Origin: Ignavibacteria bacterium
GTDB taxonomy: Bacteria; Bacteroidota; Ignavibacteria; SZUA-365
Assembly (NCBI GenBank): GCA_016720835.1
Contig: JADKJW010000031.1
Coordinates: 186,001-250,000 of the forward strand
Direction of reading: 5' to 3'
DNA: 64,000 bases
Positions 26,393 to 34,060 of this stretch are shown piece after piece (position 1 is the first letter of the stretch; every line of letters starts with the position of its first letter). Under the pieces are notes generated by a model. It did not search any database and was not told the DNA's origin. It saw nothing but the letters and a program-made list of their open reading frames with translations. The translations under genes were made by a program, and so were the position numbers.

Positions 26393-26582
26393 TGGAACGA
26401 TCATCGACACGCTGCCAAACGCGATGTTCAAGGTGCGTCTGGACAACGGTCACGAAGTGCTCGCGCACGTGAGCGGCAAGATGCGCATGAATTTCATCCG
26501 CATCCTGCAGGGGGACAAAGTGACAGTGGAACTGTCCCCGTACGATCTCTCCAAAGGCCGAATTACGTATCGATACAAATAA
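26364..26582 (+). CDS. infA: Translation initiation factor IF-1
   Basis: IF-1 blocks the A site during initiation. The 72-residue product is one OB fold with the family motifs GTIIDTLPNAMFKVRLDNG, HVSGKMRMNFIRIL, GDKVTVELSPYDL and GRITYRYK. The ATG at 26364 lies inside the map reading frame with AAGGG at 26356-26360 as ribosome-binding site. Confidence 0.96.
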   Translation: MAKTGHITVDGTIIDTLPNAMFKVRLDNGHEVLAHVSGKMRMNFIRILQGDKVTVELSPYDLSKGRITYRYK

Positions 26583-26602
26583 CGAGAAAGAGTGGAGTTG
26601 CT

Positions 26603-26716
26603 ATGAAAGTGCGTTCATCCGTGCGCAAAATTTGCGACAAGTGCAAGATCATCCGCCGGCAAGGCGTCGTGCGCGTGATCTGTGAGAATCCCAAGCACAA
26701 GCAACGTCAAGGCTAA
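26603..26716 (+). CDS. rpmJ: 50S ribosomal protein L36, zinc-binding form
   Basis: This gene gives only 37 residues (MKVRSSVRKICDKCKIIRR, then QGVVRVICENPKHKQRQG). Cys 11, Cys 14, Cys 27 and His 32 form the zinc site of the cysteine-containing L36 type. A GAGTGGAG ribosome-binding site precedes the ATG at 26603. It lies between infA and rpsM as in most bacteria. Confidence 0.95.
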   Translation: MKVRSSVRKICDKCKIIRRQGVVRVICENPKHKQRQG

Positions 26717-26746
26717 TCATCATTCGAGATTCAGAAGGAGTAACGC

Positions 26747-27127
26747 GTGGCACGTATTGCAGGAGTCGACTTACCGAAGAACAAGCATGCCGTGGTCGGC
26801 TTGACCTACATTTACGGCATCGGTCCTTCCACCGCTGCGAAAATTCTTGACGAAGTGAAGGTCGCGCACAACAAGAAGGTGGATGCGTTGACGGACGAGG
26901 AAGTGTCCGCCATCCGCAACATCATCACCAGCATGAAAGTGGAAGGCGCGGCACGCAGCGAAATGCAGCAGAACATCAAACGGTTGATGGACATCGGCTG
27001 CTACCGCGGACTCCGCCACAGAAAGGGACTTCCCGTGCGCGGACAGCGCACGCGGACGAATTCCCGCACCCGCAAGGGCCGCAGGAAGACGGTCGCCGGC
27101 AAGAAGAAGGCCGCCGCGAAGAAGTAA
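26747..27127 (+). CDS. rpsM: 30S ribosomal protein S13
   Basis: S13 is in the 30S head and bridges to the 50S subunit. It starts at GTG 26747 after CAGAAGGAGTAA and gives 126 residues beginning MARIAGVDLPKNKH. The YIYGIGPSTAAKIL helix-turn motif, the RGLRHRKGLPVRGQRT-x-NSRTRKG tail and a lysine-rich end are typical. Confidence 0.96.
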   Translation: MARIAGVDLPKNKHAVVGLTYIYGIGPSTAAKILDEVKVAHNKKVDALTDEEVSAIRNIITSMKVEGAARSEMQQNIKRLMDIGCYRGLRHRKGLPVRGQRTRTNSRTRKGRRKTVAGKKKAAAKK

Positions 27128-27190
27128 TCCCGGCCGGAAGAACTGACCGATCGATAAAAAACGTATCGCTGCTTTATATCAGGAGAGATT

Positions 27191-27577
27191 GTGGCTAAAA
27201 CCGCTCGTAAAACGAAGAAAAAGATCCAGGTCGACACCACGGGTCGAGCCTACATCAAGGCGACGTTCAACAATGTGATCGTCACGCTGACAGACGTGTA
27301 CGGCAACACCATATCCTGGTCCTCGGCAGGCAAGCAGGGGTTCAAGGGTTCGAGGAAGAACACGCCGTTCGCCGCGCAGGTCTCCGCCGAGTCTGCCGCG
27401 AAGGAAGCGCACGACCTCGGTCTGCGCAAGGTGGAAGTGTTCGTCAAAGGTCCGGGATCGGGCCGTGAGGCCGCCATCCGCTCCCTGCAGACCGCGGGGC
27501 TGGAGATCATGGCGATACGCGACGTGACGCCGATTCCGCACAACGGCTGCCGTCCCCCGAAACGCAGAAGAGTCTAA
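27191..27577 (+). CDS. rpsK: 30S ribosomal protein S11
   Basis: S11 lies on the platform next to the E site. The product of 128 residues starts at GTG 27191 (AGGAGAG upstream). It contains ATFNNVIVTLTDVYGN, the KGPGSGREAAIR segment and the C-terminal DVTPIPHNGCRPPKRRRV, all conserved. The 63-nt gap before it is the longest in this part of the operon. Confidence 0.96.
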   Translation: MAKTARKTKKKIQVDTTGRAYIKATFNNVIVTLTDVYGNTISWSSAGKQGFKGSRKNTPFAAQVSAESAAKEAHDLGLRKVEVFVKGPGSGREAAIRSLQTAGLEIMAIRDVTPIPHNGCRPPKRRRV

Positions 27578-27604
27578 ACCGAAGAATACAGGAGAAGAGT
27601 CCGA

Positions 27605-28234
27605 ATGGCAAGATATGTTGATGCGAACTGCAAGCTGTGCCGCCGCGAACGGCAGAAGCTGTTCCTGAAGGGCACGAAGTGCCTGAGCGCGAAGTGCCCG
27701 GTCGAAAAGCGGAACTTCCCGCCCGGACAGCACGGGCAGTCGCGCCGTACAAAAATTTCCGAATACGGTGTGCAGCTGCGCGAGAAGCAGAAGGTCCGCA
27801 AAATCTACGGATTGAACGAGCGGCAGTTCCGGAACTATTTTGAAAAGGCGGTACGCCAGAAGGGCATCACGGGTCAGAACCTGGTGAAGATGCTCGAGCG
27901 CCGCCTCGACAACACGGTGTACCGTCTCGGCCTCGCGCCGTCGCGGAAGGCCGCGCGCCAGCTCATACTCCACAAGCACTTCACGGTCAACGGCCGGTCG
28001 GTGAACATCCCCTCCTTCCTCATGACGCCCGGCGACATCATTCAAGTGGTGCAGGGCAGCCGCACGCTTGAACTGATCCATGATTCGATGAAGCGCATCC
28101 GCGGCGAGCAGATGCTCCCGTGGCTGAGTCTCGACAAGGCGAACTTGAGCGGAACGTTTCTGAACGTGCCGGAGCGCGCCGACGTGCCGCTCCAGGCGAA
28201 CGAGCAGCTCATCGTCGAGCTCTACTCGAAGTAA
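27605..28234 (+). CDS. rpsD: 30S ribosomal protein S4, zinc-binding form
   Basis: S4 nucleates 30S assembly and, in several bacteria, represses the alpha operon. The 209-residue product has the four-cysteine zinc motif at Cys 9, 12, 26 and 31 and the S4 RNA-binding domain (MLERRLDNTVYRLGLAPSRKAARQLI, then HFTVNGRSVNIPS). It precedes rpoA by 65 nt as in the usual alpha cluster. Confidence 0.96.
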   Translation: MARYVDANCKLCRRERQKLFLKGTKCLSAKCPVEKRNFPPGQHGQSRRTKISEYGVQLREKQKVRKIYGLNERQFRNYFEKAVRQKGITGQNLVKMLERRLDNTVYRLGLAPSRKAARQLILHKHFTVNGRSVNIPSFLMTPGDIIQVVQGSRTLELIHDSMKRIRGEQMLPWLSLDKANLSGTFLNVPERADVPLQANEQLIVELYSK

Positions 28235-28299
28235 CGCGTGACGCGCGCATCCACGGTTGGACACTGACCCCCCAGAACCCGCAGGAGACGATACACCCC

Positions 28300-29304
28300 A
28301 TGACCATGACAACGATCCAGATGCCGGACGGCATCGTTCTGGACGAAGCGAGTTACTCCACCACGTTTGGACGCTTCGTCATTCAGCCGCTCGAGAAGGG
28401 GTACGGCGTGACCATCGGAAATTCGTTCCGCAGGGTCCTCCTCTCCTCTCTCACCGGGTCCGCCATCGTCGCCATCAAAATCGACGGCGTGATGCACGAG
28501 TTCTCCACCATCCACGGGGTCGTGGAGGACGTGACCGAGGTGGTGCTCAACATGAAGGAAGTGCGCCTCAAGGCCATCAACCCGAAGGCAAGCAAGATCA
28601 CCCTCTCTCTGAAAGGCCCGTACACCTTCACGGCAGCGGATATTCAGGCGGCGTCGCCCGAATTCGAAATCCTCAATCCCGAGCAGTACATCTGCACGCT
28701 CGGCGACGAGGCGCGCGTGGAAGTGGAACTCAGCATCGGCCGCGGACGCGGCTATGTGCCCGCGGAGGACAACAAGCTGCCGGACCACACGATCGGCATC
28801 ATCCCGATCGACGCGATTTTCACGCCGATCAAGAACGTGCGTTTCATCATCGAACCGACACGCGTCGGCGGCAGCACGGATTACGACAAGCTGACGCTCG
28901 AAATCACGACCGACGGTTCCATCACGCCGGAGGACGCGCTGTCGCAGGCGGCCAGGATCCTGCTCGATCACGTGCAGATGTTCCTGAACTTCGACGTGTC
29001 GAAGAAGGACGTCGACAGCGAGAAGCCCGAAGACGACGAAATGGCCCGCGTCCGGAAAATCCTCCTGACGCCCGTCGACGAACTCGAGCTCTCCGTGCGC
29101 TCGCACAACTGCCTGAAGGCAGCCAACATCAAAACCCTCGCGGACCTCGTGCGCCGCGAAGAGGGCGAGATGCTGAAGTTCCGCAACTTCGGCAGGAAGT
29201 CCCTCTCGGAACTGCACGAAATCGTCGACGAATTCGGCCTCACTTTCGGCATGGACGTCGAGAAATACATCAAAGAATCAGTGCCCCAGGAAACCGGAAA
29301 ATAG
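28300..29304 (+). CDS. rpoA: DNA-directed RNA polymerase subunit alpha
   Basis: The alpha dimer scaffolds polymerase assembly and its C-terminal domain binds UP elements and activators. I place the start at ATG 28300 (GCAGGAG at 28281), giving 334 residues; an in-frame start at 28120 would overlap rpsD. The N-terminal domain shows GYGVTIGNSFRRVLLSSL. The C-terminal domain (about 250-325) has the double helix-hairpin-helix part LSVRSHNCLKAANIKTLADLV and FGRKSLSELHEI. Confidence 0.97.
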   Translation: MTMTTIQMPDGIVLDEASYSTTFGRFVIQPLEKGYGVTIGNSFRRVLLSSLTGSAIVAIKIDGVMHEFSTIHGVVEDVTEVVLNMKEVRLKAINPKASKITLSLKGPYTFTAADIQAASPEFEILNPEQYICTLGDEARVEVELSIGRGRGYVPAEDNKLPDHTIGIIPIDAIFTPIKNVRFIIEPTRVGGSTDYDKLTLEITTDGSITPEDALSQAARILLDHVQMFLNFDVSKKDVDSEKPEDDEMARVRKILLTPVDELELSVRSHNCLKAANIKTLADLVRREEGEMLKFRNFGRKSLSELHEIVDEFGLTFGMDVEKYIKESVPQETGK

Positions 29305-29322
29305 GACCAGCGAGTCGTTTTT

Positions 29323-29946
29323 ATGAGACACAATAAAGAAGGCCGAAAACTCAAACGCACGGCGAGCCATCGCAGGGCGCTGCTCTCAGCGCTGTCCACG
29401 GCGCTCATCAAGCACAAGAAGATCACGACCACCACCGCGAAGGCGAAGGAAACGCGCCGCATCGTCGAGCCCATCATCACACGGGCACGCGACGCGTACC
29501 AGAGCGAGAAGAGCGGCGGACCGGTGGACGTGCACGCGCGCCGCGTGATCGCCAGATTCATTCACGACGAGACCGTGATCCACACCCTCTTCAACGAGGT
29601 GGCGGAGAAGGTCGGCAAGCGCGCCGGCGGCTACACCCGAGTGCTCCCGCTCGGCCGCCGTCTCGGCGATGCCGCGGAGATGTCGATCATCGAACTCGTG
29701 GATTACAACGTCGCGCAGGACACCAAGAAGCGCAAATCCCGCGTCGAGGGCGCCAAGGCCGCGCAGGCGCGCCGCAAGGCAGCGGAAGAGCGGAAGGCGT
29801 CCGACGAACCGAAGAAAACCAAGGCCCCGAAAGCGGAAGCCGCCGCCGTGCAGCCCGCGCCGGAAGCCGAGATCGCTCCCGCGGAGCCCGTCGTCGAGAC
29901 TCCGGACGCTCCCGAGACGGAAGCGACCGACGACGCCAAGGCCTGA
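29323..29946 (+). CDS. rplQ: 50S ribosomal protein L17 with a long acidic-alanine tail
   Basis: L17 sits by the tunnel exit. Residues 1 to about 132 are a normal L17 (MRHNKEGRKLKRTASHRRAL, later GGYTRVLPLGRRLGDAAEMSIIEL). The remaining 75 residues are a low-complexity tail, first lysine/alanine-rich and then rich in alanine, proline and glutamate. Standard L17 is about 115-130 residues, so the tail is an addition; tails of this sort occur in some FCB-group L17 proteins. It is the last gene of the ribosomal block. Confidence 0.95.
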   Translation: MRHNKEGRKLKRTASHRRALLSALSTALIKHKKITTTTAKAKETRRIVEPIITRARDAYQSEKSGGPVDVHARRVIARFIHDETVIHTLFNEVAEKVGKRAGGYTRVLPLGRRLGDAAEMSIIELVDYNVAQDTKKRKSRVEGAKAAQARRKAAEERKASDEPKKTKAPKAEAAAVQPAPEAEIAPAEPVVETPDAPETEATDDAKA

Positions 29947-29966
29947 CAGGGCAACAGTGAATGCCG

Positions 29967-29999
29967 AGAGCCGTGGGATATCGGTCCCACGGCTCTTTT
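29967..29999 (+). terminator. Intrinsic terminator after rplQ
   Basis: Bases 29967-29978 pair perfectly with 29985-29996 (12 bp) around a 6-nt loop, and the stem runs into TTTTA. It lies 20 nt after the rplQ stop and closes the whole ribosomal protein block. Confidence 0.92.
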
Positions 30000-30108
30000 A
30001 TTTCCCGCATGGTGACAGGCCCGGACACCGGGCATGGACGGTGGACGGCTGCCGGCATCGTGTCGTTCCATCGTCCTGCGGTCCACCCATCCAACCGGAG
30101 CGAAGGCG

Positions 30109-30699
30109 ATGAGAATCACCGAAGCGGTTTTCGAAATCAGCGCGGCAGCGCCCCGCCAGTTCCCCGAACCCGATCTGCCCGAAATCGTCTTCGTCGGCCG
30201 GTCAAATGTTGGAAAATCGTCGCTCCTGAATTCGCTGACGGGAAAGCGCGCCCTCGCGAAAGTGAGCACCACGCCGGGCAAGACGCAGCTCATCAATTTC
30301 TTCCGGGTGAACGGCTGTCTGCGTTTCGTCGATCTCCCCGGCTACGGCTACGCGAAGGTCTCCGCGACACAGCGGGAGGCCTGGAGCAGGCTGATCGCCA
30401 ACTATTTCAACGCGGATCGCCCGATCGCGCTCGTGCTGCAGTTGTTGGATTCGCGCCTGCCCCTGCAGGAATCCGACGCCGACAACATCGCCTGGTTCGT
30501 GGACGCGCAGGCGCCGCTGCAGATCGTCCTGACCAAGATCGACAAGCTCGGACAGAAGGACCGCGCGCATCAGCAGCGCGAGCTGCTCGGCGCCGTGCAG
30601 GCCCTTGGAAGCGGGTCCACGCTCCTCCCGTTCTCGGCGCTGAAGGGGACGGGGAAGGAAGAGCTGCTGAAGACGATATTTGTGGCGGCGGGGATGTAA
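30109..30699 (+). CDS. engB: Ribosome biogenesis GTPase YsxC/EngB
   Basis: This TRAFAC-class GTPase (YihA/YsxC family) is needed for 50S assembly. The 196-residue product has GRSNVGKSSLLN (G1), TTPGKTQ (G2), DLPGYGYA (G3), TKID (G4) and SALKG (G5). I chose the ATG at 30109 (MRITEAVFE), which matches where the family begins. The longer in-frame ATG at 30034 adds 25 unlike residues. It lies just after the ribosomal terminator, so it probably has its own promoter, which I could not identify. Confidence 0.93.
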   Translation: MRITEAVFEISAAAPRQFPEPDLPEIVFVGRSNVGKSSLLNSLTGKRALAKVSTTPGKTQLINFFRVNGCLRFVDLPGYGYAKVSATQREAWSRLIANYFNADRPIALVLQLLDSRLPLQESDADNIAWFVDAQAPLQIVLTKIDKLGQKDRAHQQRELLGAVQALGSGSTLLPFSALKGTGKEELLKTIFVAAGM

Positions 30700-30842
30700 C
30701 GCATTATATCGGATAGCACAGTCGGATTCTCAAGGGATCGCGAAACCTCCCAATTGCGCATTTTTAACGAGTGGAACAAGAAAGCGCTTGCGGGGCGGTT
30801 CTGCGGGAGCATCACAGAAAGCTGCATTATCGATCACTCCTG

Positions 30843-30873
30843 TTGCCAAAGTGCACACACCGTGATACATTAC
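30843..30873 (+). promoter_or_regulatory. Promoter of the toxin-antitoxin pair
   Basis: TTGCCA (30843-30848) and TACATTAC (30866-30873) are separated by exactly 17 nt, the same layout as the other promoters in this window. The expected transcription start falls at or next to the ATG at 30877, so the mRNA may be leaderless. The rest of the 177-nt gap after engB holds no gene that I can support. Confidence 0.45.
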
Positions 30874-30876
30874 GGC

Positions 30877-31158
30877 ATGAAGCGGTACGATTGGAACGAC
30901 GAGAAGAATGAATGGCTGAAAAACCATCGAGGTGTCACGTTCGAAGACGTCATCTTCAGTCTAGCGCATGGCGGTTTGCTCGATACGATCGAGCATCCGA
31001 ACAACAATCGATACACAGACCAACGTCTCTTCATCGTCGAGATTGAAGGCTACGTGTGTCTGGTGCCATTCATCGAGGACAACGAGTCAATTTTCCTGAA
31101 GACCATTATCCCAAGCCGAAAGATGACCAAGCGATATCTCCGAGGAGAACAACCATGA
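30877..31158 (+). CDS. BrnT/RelE-like toxin of a type II toxin-antitoxin pair
   Basis: The 93-residue product (MKRYDWNDEKNEWLKNHRGV) resembles the small BrnT-like toxins: an N-terminal W-x-DEKN-x-W-L-K segment, a GGLLDTIEHPN loop, and a C-terminal beta-strand region ending FLKTIIPSRKMTKRYL. BrnT-type toxins are ribosome-independent or RelE-fold mRNA nucleases. The family call is from memory of the motif and was not searched. A longer in-frame start at 30754 exists, but the promoter placement favours 30877. Its stop overlaps the antitoxin start (ATGA), and base composition is less GC-rich than the flanking housekeeping genes. Confidence 0.7.
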   Translation: MKRYDWNDEKNEWLKNHRGVTFEDVIFSLAHGGLLDTIEHPNNNRYTDQRLFIVEIEGYVCLVPFIEDNESIFLKTIIPSRKMTKRYLRGEQP

Positions 31159-31427
31159 AACTGACACAGGAAGAGAAACTCCTTCTTGACTCCGTTGAAA
31201 AGGGTGAATGGAAACGCGTACCGGACTCCGAGCGCGAAGCAGCCCGGTATGCCGATGTAGCGCGCGCGACGATGAGGAAGGACAAGCGTGTCAATATCAG
31301 AATGAGCGAGCGCGATCTTCTACGATTTCAGAAAACCGCCGTGCATGAAGGATTGCCATACCAGACATTGATTTCGAGCGTCTTACACAAGTACATCAAC
31401 GGCCGGCTCGTCGAAAAAACCGGCTGA
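31155..31427 (+). CDS. CopG/ribbon-helix-helix-like antitoxin
   Basis: The 90-residue product is charged and ends with DKRVNIRMSERDLLRFQKTA and YQTLISSVLHKYI, the pattern of ribbon-helix-helix antitoxins (a beta-strand RVNIRMSERDL followed by two helices). Such proteins bind both the partner toxin and their own promoter. The start ATG shares four bases with the toxin stop, and CGAGGAGAA at 31141-31149 is a good ribosome-binding site. The toxin-first order fits BrnTA-type modules, so repression of the promoter at 30843 by this protein is likely (inference). Confidence 0.7.
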   Translation: MKLTQEEKLLLDSVEKGEWKRVPDSEREAARYADVARATMRKDKRVNIRMSERDLLRFQKTAVHEGLPYQTLISSVLHKYINGRLVEKTG

Positions 31428-31676
31428 CCGTCCGATCGCCGCGGGAGTGCATTGCGCGGTTCGGGATGTGCTCCGTCGCGTCTGATCCCGAGACCGAAAG
31501 AGAGGGAGTTGGAAGAGACTTCCAGATCGAAAAAATCAGACTTGTTTTTCTTCTGACATTGCAGGACTTTGTGATGTTCACGGCATCGCCTGCTTTTCTC
31601 CGTTTTCAGCGATGTTCCCGACGTATCGCATGCACACCCCCTACTGAAGTACATGCGCACTTCTTAGGAGGACACG

Positions 31677-33902
31677 ATGAGACTTCTTCTTGCAATAGCA
31701 GACATCATCGTTTTTTTACTCTTCGTCCTGGTAACACGTTCGTACGCCCAGTGGGAGCAGACGAACGGACCGGCTGGAGGAATCGTGAACGCCCTCGCGT
31801 TCAGTCCAGATGGGGCCCTTTATGCCGGTACTGATGGCGGGGTGTTTCTCTCGACCAACAACGGCGACAGATGGGATGTTGTCAATTCCGGCCTGAATGA
31901 TATTGAGGTTCATGCTCTTGCGGTGACCCCCAACAGAGCTGGCGGGACATGCGTCTTTGCCGGAACGCACAGCGGGATCTGTCGTACGACCAACAATGGG
32001 ATCAGTTGGAAGGGACTCAATCTTGGTGGAGGGAGCGCCATCAATGCTCTCGCCATATCCAATGTCGGCGGAGGGGGTACCACCATCTTTGCGGGTACCT
32101 CGAACAGAGGGGTTCTACGCTCCACTAATAACGGGACAAGCTGGACCACTGTAAATTCAGGATTGACCTGTACGTGGATCACCACATTTGCGGTTGTGCC
32201 GAATGGGTCAGGTGAAGAAAAAATCTTCGCCGGTACTTCAGTCGGCGGGATTTTCCTTTCTACAGACAAGGGAAGCAGTTGGAATGCCGTAAATTCAGGA
32301 CTGACGGACAAACAGATCAAAGCGCTTGCCTTCGATGCTGGGGGAAGCGGCTCAGGAACTCATCTCTTTGCAGGAACTGATTATGACGGGGTCTTCCACT
32401 CGACGGACAACGGGAGCAGTTGGACGCCCGTCAATTCCGGTTTGCCGGTCTCAGCGTTTGTGTTCGCTATTTATTCTCTTGCGATCAGCCCCGATGGCGC
32501 CCATCTCTATGCCGCCGTCAGCGGAGATGTTTTTCATTCTACCAACAATGGGAGTAGTTGGACGGCAGTCAGCTCTGGTTTGTCTAAAACTGTCAAATGT
32601 CTTGCAATCAGTCTCGACGGAGCCAGTGTAATCGCGGGAACTCGCGAAGGCGTATTTCGTTCCACCGATGACGCCAAGCACTGGTCCAGCATCAATACAG
32701 GCTTTCAGTGTGCGCAAGTCAGTGCTCTCTCCATTAGCCCAAATGGCTCCAATCTCCTCGCAGGTACGAACGGAGGCGGTGTCCATGTCAGCACAAACAA
32801 CGGCACAGACTGGAGTTGTATCCAATCAGGACTGAAAGCAGTTAATGCACTCGCATTCAGGGTTGGCAGTGCTGGCGACACTACCCTGATTGCTGGAACC
32901 TATAACGGAGTAATTGAATATACAAGGAGTGGCTCGAACTGGACTCCAGTTACCATCGGAACGTACGCCGATGTGCGATGTGTGGCAGTAAGTATCACTG
33001 GGAGCAATCTTTTTGCCGCATCGGATATCTTCGGGTTTTTAGTCACGGCCAACAAAGGAATGAACTGGACAATGGCCAGTGATGGCCTGACTGCACCCAT
33101 CCGAAGTATGGCGATACATCCGAATGAAACCGGTGGCGAGAATCTGTATGCTGGGACCCATGGCGCCGGCGTCGTGTTGTCCACGAACAACGGGACAAAG
33201 TGGACTGCCATGAATACCGGTTTCACCAATACGTATATCTACGCACTGGCAATAGATCCAAATGCGTCATCCGGTATGATTCTCTTTGCCGGAACCTATG
33301 GCATGGGGGTGTATCGTTCGATCAACAATGGTTCGAGTTGGATCGCAGTGAATGACGGGTTGACGGGATACGATGTTCGAGCCCTTACGGTCCATTCCAA
33401 CGGTGTGGATGATCCGTGGTTGTTCGCGGGCACTGCGGATAATGGGGTGTTTCTTTCGACCAATAATGGCGCAAACTGGACGGCTGTTAATTCCGGTTTG
33501 AAGTATATGGGTATCAGATCTCTCGCCATCAGCCCTGATGGAGAATTTCTTTTTGCCGGGACTTTTGCAGCCGGTGTATGGAGGAGACCTCTTTCGGATA
33601 TGATCACTTCCATCGATCAGTTGCCTCCGCGTATTCCCACACAGTTTGAACTATACCAGAATTACCCGAACCCGTTCAATTCGTCCACGAAAATTGTATA
33701 CTCCCTTCCGACGCGCATGAACGTGCGGCTTTCGGTGATCGACGCATTCGGAAGAGAAATAGCGCAGGTGGTTGATGCAGAACAGACCGCCGGTCCGCAC
33801 ACAGTGACGTTTGAGGGCGGACAGTATCCGAGCGGGATATATTTCTATCGGCTCCAATACGCGAACGGATCTGTTTCAAGGAAAATGATCCTGGCAAAAT
33901 AA
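31677..33902 (+). CDS. Secreted Asp-box beta-propeller with type IX sorting domain
   Basis: The 741-residue protein starts with a signal peptide (hydrophobic core about 3-20, likely cleavage after SYA near residue 24). Then come about 13 repeats of roughly 45 residues, each with an Asp-box-like S-x-N-N-G-x-x-W turn and an FAGT strand, as in sialidase or photosystem-assembly-type propellers. The last 85 residues (NYPNPFNSSTKI, then GREIAQVV, SGIYFYRLQ, MILAK) look like a type A type IX sorting domain. It is probably attached to or released at the cell surface. Substrate is unknown and no catalytic motif is visible. An AGGAGG ribosome-binding site precedes ATG 31677. The 249 nt upstream hold no supported gene. 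The sequence is less GC-rich than its neighbours. Confidence 0.85.
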   Translation: MRLLLAIADIIVFLLFVLVTRSYAQWEQTNGPAGGIVNALAFSPDGALYAGTDGGVFLSTNNGDRWDVVNSGLNDIEVHALAVTPNRAGGTCVFAGTHSGICRTTNNGISWKGLNLGGGSAINALAISNVGGGGTTIFAGTSNRGVLRSTNNGTSWTTVNSGLTCTWITTFAVVPNGSGEEKIFAGTSVGGIFLSTDKGSSWNAVNSGLTDKQIKALAFDAGGSGSGTHLFAGTDYDGVFHSTDNGSSWTPVNSGLPVSAFVFAIYSLAISPDGAHLYAAVSGDVFHSTNNGSSWTAVSSGLSKTVKCLAISLDGASVIAGTREGVFRSTDDAKHWSSINTGFQCAQVSALSISPNGSNLLAGTNGGGVHVSTNNGTDWSCIQSGLKAVNALAFRVGSAGDTTLIAGTYNGVIEYTRSGSNWTPVTIGTYADVRCVAVSITGSNLFAASDIFGFLVTANKGMNWTMASDGLTAPIRSMAIHPNETGGENLYAGTHGAGVVLSTNNGTKWTAMNTGFTNTYIYALAIDPNASSGMILFAGTYGMGVYRSINNGSSWIAVNDGLTGYDVRALTVHSNGVDDPWLFAGTADNGVFLSTNNGANWTAVNSGLKYMGIRSLAISPDGEFLFAGTFAAGVWRRPLSDMITSIDQLPPRIPTQFELYQNYPNPFNSSTKIVYSLPTRMNVRLSVIDAFGREIAQVVDAEQTAGPHTVTFEGGQYPSGIYFYRLQYANGSVSRKMILAK

Positions 33903-33911
33903 CGGACTCCG

Positions 33912-33930
33912 GACTCGGATTAGACGAGTC
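33912..33930 (+). terminator. Small inverted repeat after the propeller gene
   Basis: GACTCG (33912-33917) pairs with CGAGTC (33925-33930) around a 7-nt loop, 10 nt after the stop. There is no T-run, so termination is only a guess. The gap to the convergent polA gene otherwise contains a period-7 repeat and nothing else recognisable. Confidence 0.3.
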
Positions 33931-34023
33931 TCAATATGGGCGTCCTGCAAGGTCATCGGCAGGGCGGCAGTAGCTGATGCTGTGCACGTCGAGAGCGCGG
34001 CATACAGAACTGAACAGAAAGCG

Positions 34024-34058
34024 AAATCCGAAATCTGAAATCCCCAATCCGAAATTCC
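34024..34058. repeat. Degenerate heptamer repeat (5 units) beside the polA stop
   Basis: Five consecutive 7-nt units: AAATCCG, AAATCTG, AAATCCC, CAATCCG, AAATTCC. It ends two bases before the polA stop codon, in the gap between the convergent propeller and polA genes. A phase-shifted relative (ATCCGAA) occurs inside the repeat at 60,965. Confidence 0.7.
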
Positions 34059-34060
34059 CG

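Noticed and set aside
30700..30876. Small gene or tRNA in the gap after engB
   Set aside because: No open frame with a ribosome-binding site and no cloverleaf fold could be recognised; only the toxin promoter is supported.
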